Under the pieces are notes generated by a model, which worked only from the letters and a program-made list of their open reading frames with translations, made no database searches and was not told the DNA's origin. Shown here one piece after another: positions 56,137 through 64,000 of a stretch of 64,000 nucleotides of DNA (position 1 is its first letter; each line of letters opens with the position of its first letter). Origin of the DNA: Piromyces finnis (lineage: Eukaryota > Neocallimastigomycota > Neocallimastigomycetes > Neocallimastigales > Neocallimastigaceae). The position numbers and the translations under genes are program-made. Where the stretch lies: the NCBI GenBank assembly GCA_002104945.1, contig MCFH01000053.1, forward strand, positions 122,501 through 186,500. The letters run 5' to 3'.

Positions 56137-58245
56137 ATGACTGTCGATTTATCAGAAGGAGAAAAACTTATTAAAACTTCTCCAGAAGCTGCTGTAGAAT
56201 TCTACAAAAATGTTCTCTCAACAACTTATGGTTAATATATCAAAAATTAATTATTAATTATACATTTTAGTAAAAATGAATCATACATGATTCAGAATAA
56301 TAGATATTTAAATAACACACAACAATAAAAATATAAAAATACAATTATTTAATTTATATTAAAATAATGATTATAAATTGTTCAAATAAATAAAATATAA
56401 CATTAATATTAATAATAAAAATTATTTATTAGATTTCATAAACTACATACAATTCTCAAATGATAAATAATAAATATTGTATATTATGTATTTTATTTTT
56501 AAATTTACATTTATTTAGATTCTAAGGAAGAAAATGCAAGAGCTAAGGAAATTGCAATAATTAAACTTGGTGAAATATACAGTGAACAAAAGTTTGTTTT
56601 ATAAATTTTTTAAATGTATTTTATAAATACTTTTGTTAGGTTAATTAGTATTAAAATTTTTATATAATTTATTATTTTATATAAAGAAAACCAAATGAAT
56701 TATCTGAATTAATTAGATCTTCAAGAAACTTTTTAATTTCAATTCCAAAGGCAAAAAGTGCAAAAATTGGTAATTTTCTTATATAAAACATGAAATAAAA
56801 ATGGTGATACATTACTTTCTCGTTACTGAATTGAAAATATAATTTACTTATAATAATTTAATATATAGTAAGAACATTGATTGATCTTTTTGCAAAAATT
56901 GAAAATACTTTAATTCAACAAGTTGAAATCTGTAAAGAATCAATTGAATGGGCTATTTCTGAAAAGAGAGTCTTTTTAAAGCAATCTTTACAAACTCGTC
57001 TCATTTCTTTGTAAATATAAATATAGCAATTATTAAACAAATTAAATTGTTTTTATAAAAAGTATCAAAAAAATATTAAATTCTATTTTATATATTAAAA
57101 GATATTTAGATAATAAAATGTATCATGAAGCATTAGCATTAATTGATGAATTATTAAAGGAATTAAAGCGCTTAGATGATAAAAATGTATTAATGGAAGT
57201 TCAACTTTTAGAAAGTAGAGTTTGTCACGCATTACGTAATTTCCCAAAGTCAAGAGTATGAATAAAATAATAAATAATTTTATAAATATATATATATATA
57301 TTTATAATTTATTAACGAGTACAAACACATAATTTTTCAGGCTGCATTGACATCAGCAAGAACATCTGCTAATGCAATTTATTGTCCACCTTTAATGCAA
57401 GCTGCTCTTGATTTACAATCTGGTATTTTACATGCTGAAGAAAAAGACTATAAAACTGCGTATGTTATTTTTATTTGTTATATTTATATACAAAGTATTT
57501 AACTTAATTAAATAGAAAGTTATATTTTTATTTTAAATTATTAACATTTAATCAAATGTTTTAAATTTATTTACGATATAATAATAGTTATTCATACTTC
57601 TATGAAACATTAGAAGGTTATTCTTCTCAAGATGATCCAAGAGCTGTATTAGCTTTAAAATACATGCTTCTTTGTAAAATCATGCTTAACTTAGTAAGTA
57701 GTTATCCCATTTATTGAATATATAAATTATATATTACTAATAAGTTTTTAATGAATATTATAAAAAATAGTCTGATGATGTTATGACTATTACTAGTTCA
57801 AAACTTGCTGATAAATATCAAGGTAGAAGCATTGAAGCTATGATCGCTATTGCTACAGCTCACAAAAATAGATCTTTAAAGGAATTCGAAAAAGCTTTAA
57901 ATTCATATCAAGATGGTAATTAAATATATTTATAAATATATAGTATCTCTTATAAATATGTTAATTATTATATTAATATTTATTAATAATACTATCGTAA
58001 ATTATAAATTATATAATATCTAAAAAATAATTATTTTAAAAAAAAATAATAAAGAACTTGGAAATGATATAATCATTCGTTCACACTTAGGAACTTTATA
58101 TGACACACTTTTGGAACAAAACTTATCAAAAATTATTGAACCATTCTCATGTGTTGAAATTGAACATGTTGCAAAATTAATTGATCTTCCAGCTTCACAA
58201 GTTGAATCAAAGTAATTTATTTATAAATATAAAATTAAATGAATA

Positions 58246-58291
<46 letters not shown>

Positions 58292-58680
58292 AAATATAAT
58301 TATATTATAATTATAATTATGCTTAAAATAATAAATAGGTTATCACAAATGATTCTTGATAAAGTCTTCAGTGGTATTCTTGATCAAGGTGCTGGTTGTT
58401 TAATAGTATTTGAAGAACCACCAATTGATGTAAATATATCATAGTTATTTTAATAATTAAAAATTAATTATGAAATTAATAAACTAATTATTTTATTTAA
58501 ATTAACTATTAAAAAGAAAACATATGAAACTGCTCTTGAAACTATAAAAAGTATGAGTAGTGTTGTTGAATCATTATATGACAAGGTAATGGCAATATAA
58601 ATAATGATTATTATATAAAATTAAAAAAATAATACTAATAAAATGATATTTTTGAACTTTAGGCTGCCCAATTAAACTAA
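56137..58680 (+). CDS. RPN6: 26S proteasome lid subunit Rpn6 (PSMD11)
   Basis: Structural lid subunit that clamps the regulatory particle to the 20S core. Spliced exons give about 420 residues: [60 protein letters not shown], the characteristic [103 protein letters not shown], then the PCI domain ending [41 protein letters not shown] and [17 protein letters not shown]. The length and order match Rpn6. About eleven exons, with GT-AG introns of 60-300 bases, one of which holds A35 (58253-58289). Stop 58678-58680. Confidence 0.94.
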
Positions 58681-59684
58681 ATACTTTAAGAAAGCAAACT
58701 AATAATAAAATAAGAATATTAATTAATATCAAATATACATTATTCATAGCAAATTGTGCATAACTACAGTAAATAAAAATCATCAATTAAAAAAGAAAAA
58801 ATTATAATAAAAATTAAAATAAAATTAATATAAAAACTAAAATAAAATAAAACTAAATAATAATAATAAAAATAATAATAATAAAAATAATAATAATAAT
58901 AATAAATTTAAAGTTTTATTTAATAACTCACAGTAATGCCTTGGTTATGTTTATATTATTAATTTATATTTTATAATAAATATAAAATATTTATATCAAA
59001 TATATATTAAAAATAAAATCAAATAAATAAAATAAAAAAAAAAAAAAAGAAAGAAAAATTATATGAAATATACAAAAAGTGCATTATTAACCTCCTTGTA
59101 TATATTGATAAAAAAAAAGAAAAAAAGAAAGAAATTTATTTTATTTATTTTTCAAAGATATATAAACTTAATATTAAAAAATAAAAAACTGTACATACAC
59201 ATTATTAATTATGTTAAAAGAAGATTTTTTAGTTTTATTATATTTACTGGGTTTTGTATTATAATAATATTGTCATAATTGTATTTTTTAATAATGTAAT
59301 TATCTTACATATTATATTTAATTATAACTTTTTTTAGTAAATTATTATGTAAATTATAAAATTTTAAATTATAATATTATTTTATATTATTTATATTATA
59401 ATTAAATTATGTAAAAAAAAAAGTGTAAAAATAGTAAAAAATAATAATAATAATAATATGTATTATTTATTATAAAATTAATTAGTATATAATATAATCA
59501 TTAATATATAAAAGAAATTTTATCAAAATTAAAAAGTTTGAACATTGTTATATTGTTTATTTCGTTTATTTCAATTAAAATACAGAAAAAAATAATGATA
59601 TTTTGAATAATTAGAGAATAACTCATTAATAAAATAAAAAAAATCAAAATAATATTTTGTTGAATAAAATAAAGTACAGAAAAA
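58681..59684. other. AT-rich spacer
   Basis: Rpn6 3' UTR, A-runs and short (AAT)n; 5' leader of the next gene. No ORF supported. Confidence 0.65.
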
Positions 59685-62600
59685 ATGTTCAACAATGAGA
59701 ATAATAATGAAAGTAATACAAAGTTAAGTCACCATGTTTTTCAAATTAATAGAAAAGAACCAAATTTTGATCATTCAAAAGGAAATACAAAGTATGTAAA
59801 AAAAGATATGAATATAAACATTGATGATGATGATGATGAAATAAATAATTACACAAATGATACATCTAGCAGTTATTCAATTTCTGCATTTGATTCTTTA
59901 AAAAATTATAGAAAATCAGTCAGTCCAGGAAATAGTAGAAGCAGTGTAAAAATCAATTATAAAGATAATTATGATTTCAATTATAATAATGATAATAGTT
60001 CAAATAATAAAAACATGAATATTTCTAATGATGAAAATCACATTTATCATGAAAGTACAAGTAATAATAGTATTCCTTTATCAGATAATTTTATAAATGA
60101 AAATGAAAATGAAAAAATATATATACAAGATAATAAAAACATGGAAAATAATAAAGAAAATGATATAGAGTATAAAATTAATCTTTCAAATGAGAAATTT
60201 AGAGTAATTCCGAGAAATAATAATGATGAAGAACAATTTAATGAATTATATATTAATAAAGCCTATATTTTGAAAAAATTTGATAAGATGATGGTATATA
60301 TTTATTTTAAAATTTAGTGAAAAAAAATATATGAAACTGAGCTATTCTTATAAAAATTAATTAATTTTTAGGATGATTTAGGTTTAACAACGGAAGGAAG
60401 AATGACATTAATGAATTTATCACTAGAGAAAAAATGGGAAATATTCAGAATGCAAAAAGTAATATAAATAATAATATGTAGTCTTTATTTTTCATTCTAT
60501 TTTGTTAATTAAACATTTAATAAATAATATAAATTATTTTAGGATAAAATAAATAATGAATGCAATAACCCAAATATTAATTCTAGTTCATATGACAACT
60601 CTCCAAAATATTTTATTAATCTATTAAAGAAAAACAGTATTAATACAAAGATGTTAACCAAACTACGTTTTATGATTTCAGATGATTCTTCAAAGTATAA
60701 TTATTATAATTTAATATAATTTTATAATTTAAAGTTATATATTTATATTAATGAAATTCAATTAAAAATTATAATTATTAATTTTTTTCAATAAAGTTGG
60801 TTGACAAATTTCATCAAATTAGGAGGTTATTACTACTTAAATAAAAATATTATGGAAATTGTGATAAAAGATATAAAGTAAATATATTAATAATATAATA
60901 ATATATTAATATATTCACACATTTTGACTAACCCTTAAAATTTATCAAATAAAATTTTTTTAGATGCAGTAAAGATTGGATAAATCATGAAAATTTAGTT
61001 AGATGTATTCGTGGTTTTTTCCATAGCAGGGTATATATATAATTTTTTTTTTCGGCATTTGGTTCTTTTATAAAAATCTTTTTTCTATTTTTTTTTTATT
61101 TACTGATGTTTAATATTTTATTTATTTTAATTAAATAAATATTTATTTCTTTACAATTTAAAGATTGGATTAGAAACACTTTATTCAGATCCAACACCTT
61201 TATTGTTAATAACATTATCATTATTTTATCATCAATTAATACATCTAAAAAAAAATGTTAATTATGATAATTCAGTTCAATCAATATTTTTATCATCTTC
61301 TACTGTATTACCACTTTCAAATAGAGTATTGATTTTGGATATGCTTTCTTATTTAACAAAAATTGAAACACCTTTAGGATGGAATATGGTATTAGATGCG
61401 ATGCATTGGGTATCACTTGGAAATGGAAATAAAATTGTTTATTTGGAAGATATTAAAAATAGACTCTTGTTATCAAAAGAAAAATTTAAACAAAATATTC
61501 ATTCAAAAAAGAATTTAAAAAAAGGAACATTAAAATCATTCAATTTTTCATCACTATCAATTATTCCTAAAAATCTATTAAAGCAAACATCATTTATATC
61601 ACAAAAAGGAAAAACTTTAAAAGGAATAAACGATAAAAATAAATTCAATAAAGAAATAACTAATTCCCAGAGTTTCATTAGTAATTCATCAAATGTTAGT
61701 AATTTAGATTTAACATTTTCTGAAATGTTTACAGATGAGTTTTCTTATCACTTAGCATTTACATTACTACAAGAAGAATACCAATTGCAAGGATATCAAG
61801 ATTTCAACAAAGAATCAATTGGTTTTTATCAAAAGTTAAATAGTCAAAGTAATAGCTCAGATATTTCATCATATAATCAAGAATCAAATATAACATCCTT
61901 AGAGGATTTGAGTCATGATGACTATTATACAAAGCAAAATTCATCTTTATTAAAACAGCATCAAGCCGAATTAACTTTACCAAGAAACAGGAAAATTAAT
62001 ATTTTTTCTCAAAATAATAATGAATCAAACTTAATAGATGCTTCATCATCATTATCAGTACCTAATTTAACTATTAAAAAACAACCTATAAAAGAGAATT
62101 CATACAATGAAAATGATACATCTTCTAATAATTCGGACTACTTAAATAGTCAATATACTATGAACAGTGAATCTACTATAGCAAATAATTCTTTGAACTA
62201 TTTAAGCAGCAATGTTTCATTAAATGATACTGAAAGTGAATTAAAAAAGTATAATATAAAGTATCAACATCAAATTAAAAAAGTTCAAGTTAACCAATCA
62301 GCATATAATAGCATAAATGATAACAATAAGAATTTATATGCAAATGTTCCAAAATTCTGTCCATTCACATTTTGGATGAAAGATTTTGAAGAGTGTGCTA
62401 AAGAATATAATCAGTTATTTTTAGGAAATAACTTATCTTCTAAAATTATATATAATACAATAGCTAATAAAACATACCGTTGGACCCCTATGATGGCAAC
62501 AACAAAGGAAGCAGTTAGTCAAGAACAAGCTATTAATTATATAGTAAATATATTAATATTTTTTAGATTTATGAAATTTTTAATATTTTGTGTAATTATA

Positions 62601-63590
62601 TATAATTTATTGATAATATAAATTAATGCCTTTTTACTTTTGAGTGTTCAAATTTACATTTATTATTAAGTATATTAAATAATGTTCCAGAGCAAACAGC
62701 TCAAAACCGATTAGCAATCATCAAATGCTTAAAACTATGCAGAATTGATAAAATATTCCAAGTAATAAACATATTATATAAACATATAAATATAACGTTC
62801 TTTACATTATTAATTGATATCCTTAAAATATGTTATATTATTAATTCTAGAAATTAAGTCAATCTAAAAATACAGATGTACTCAATTTAATAAATCTATG
62901 CATTAAGAAAGATTTAGCTAAAAATTTAGAAGATTTTTCATTATCAATATTTCAAATGAAAGATCATTATAATTTATATGGAACTAGCTCAATAAAGTCG
63001 ATTTCAAAAAATAAAGATTACAATGGTATCAAGAATCTTTCACGTAAAATATTAGTGAAAAAGAAAAAACATGCAAGCATGAACAATATCATTGATAATT
63101 GTGATTTTGATAAAAATTGTAATATAATTATAGATTTTTCATTGTTTATTGATTGCTTTAATATACATTATTAATTATTTTAATTTTTACTACTTTTTTT
63201 TTTTTTTAGCATGTAACATTAATGAAGGTTATACAATAATAAACCAAGACATGGATTTAAACGAAATGAAAAGTAACACATTTTCTTTTGGAGATCGCTC
63301 AAAATTATTTAGTATTCAAAATGGTAAGATATTAGTGTATAATAATATCTTAATAATAACAAAATAATTAATTTAATAATAATTATATATAAATCACTAT
63401 AGATAAAAATCGTCTAAATTCTATAAAATATAACAGTGAATCATATAATAAAATAGCTTCTTCAATTAATACTTTAAATGTTACTGATAGTTATGAATCA
63501 GTTTCAAGTGAAATAGATAGTAGTCATTTATCTCTTGCTCATAAAAGTCAAGTTATAGGAAGATCAAGTGCTAGAAAAATAAAAATTTGA
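59685..63590 (+). CDS. Formin-type GBD/FH3 protein lacking FH1 and FH2
   Basis: Residues 1-200 (exon 1, 59685-60293) are disordered and Asn/Ser/Glu-rich. Then comes a Diaphanous-type Rho-binding/FH3 armadillo region: KKFDKMM|DDLGLTTEGRMTLMNLSLEKKWEIFRMQK, FINLLKKNSINTKMLTKL, WLTNFIKLGGYYYLNKNIM, LVRCIRGFFHSRIGLETLY, NRVLILDMLSYLTKIETPL and GWNMVLDAMHW. A low-complexity Ser/Asn insert follows, then FCPFTFWMKDFEECAKEY, LLLSILNNVPEQTAQNRLAII and LKLCRIDKIFQ. The tail ends SQVIGRSSARKIKI, stop 63588-63590. About ten exons, joined in phase at the junctions I checked. In formins this region binds Rho GTPases and dimerises, and actin assembly depends on the proline-rich FH1 and the FH2, neither of which is present before the stop. 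It may act as a Rho effector or formin regulator; function unknown. Confidence 0.75.
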
Positions 63591-64000
63591 TGACTTTATG
63601 ATTCCGATATTTCAATATCTTTATAATTCATAAAAATAAAAATTAAATAATATCATTATTCATATATATATATATATTTAAACTAGATTTTATAGATAAA
63701 TATTATAATTAGATTTGTTTTATTTAAGGGGTTTTAATTTAGTAAAAAACTTCTTTATAAATATCAATTGTTTTAATCTTAAAAATAAAAATAAAATAAA
63801 ACTATAGAAATATTAAATAAATATTACAATAAGAATTAAAATAAAATATTTTACTTTTTTTTTTTTTAATTACAAGTTAATTTTTTTTTTATATATTATT
63901 AAAAATCATATTTTTATATGGAAATAAAAAATAATACAGCATAACTCTTATTAATAAAGCTAAATTAAAGCAGTTTAATGTATAATAAGAAAGAAAATCT
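63591..64000. other. AT-rich flank at the window end
   Basis: 3' UTR and spacer; nothing further seen. Confidence 0.6.

Overview
The window is nuclear DNA from a very AT-rich eukaryote with short GT-AG introns, T- or A-homopolymers, and long (TAA)n, (ATTT)n and similar microsatellites between genes and inside introns. The best fit is an early-diverging zoosporic fungus of the Neocallimastigomycota (anaerobic gut fungi) or a close relative. The reasons are a septin (fungal, absent from the AT-rich amoebozoan Dictyostelium), a receptor that joins a bacterial-type solute-binding domain to a class C seven-helix domain (a family expanded in anaerobic fungi), an intronless-style bacterial-like flavin reductase, and the base composition. 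This placement is inference; no marker rRNA is present.

Layout: 1-1937, 3' part of a mitochondrial-type trans-2-enoyl-CoA reductase (+). 2275-2780, an unexplained GC-elevated non-coding island. 4804-6876, a Cdc11-like septin (+). 7740-9909, a C11orf65/CXorf58-like protein (+). 10349-12292, an SLC10-like transporter with a secreted N-terminal domain (-), rebuilt here as 7 exons in phase. 12600-12870 and 13291-13708, two structured non-coding islands, the second leading into a LINE retrotransposon with one intact 1496-codon ORF (14150-18640, +) and a poly(A) tail at 18869-18894. 19364-21961, the solute-binding/GPCR fusion (-, 4 exons, 748 aa). 22623-25714, an RCC1-repeat protein with a 400-residue disordered N-terminus (-, 6 exons, 865 aa). 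27175-30164, a protein with three CCCH zinc fingers (-, 3 exons, 890 aa). 30165-33363 is empty AT-rich DNA. 33364-34290, fragments of an unrecognised gene (-). 34947-36098, a flavin-reductase-like protein (+), possibly with a spliced membrane anchor. 36099-41138 is a 5-kb gene-poor stretch. 41139-43388, peroxisomal-type citrate synthase (+). 44901-47267, replication factor C subunit Rfc3/RFC5 (-). 48059-53850, Integrator subunit INTS2 (-). 54341-55318, CPSF30/Yth1 (-). 56137-58680, proteasome lid subunit Rpn6 (+). 59685-63590, a formin-type GBD/FH3 protein without the actin-assembling FH2 domain (+).

Most genes are single-copy housekeeping functions (DNA replication clamp loading, RNA 3'-end processing, proteasome lid, septin cytoskeleton) with no operon-like logic. 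INTS2 and Yth1 are neighbours on the same strand and both act in RNA 3'-end formation, but this may be chance. The points most worth a second look are a run of abutting stem-loops with two identical hairpin tips ahead of the LINE (13382-13708), a full PTS2 signal on citrate synthase, an Integrator subunit in a fungus, an altered reverse-transcriptase active site (FVDN) in an otherwise intact LINE ORF, and the formin-like protein that lacks FH1/FH2.
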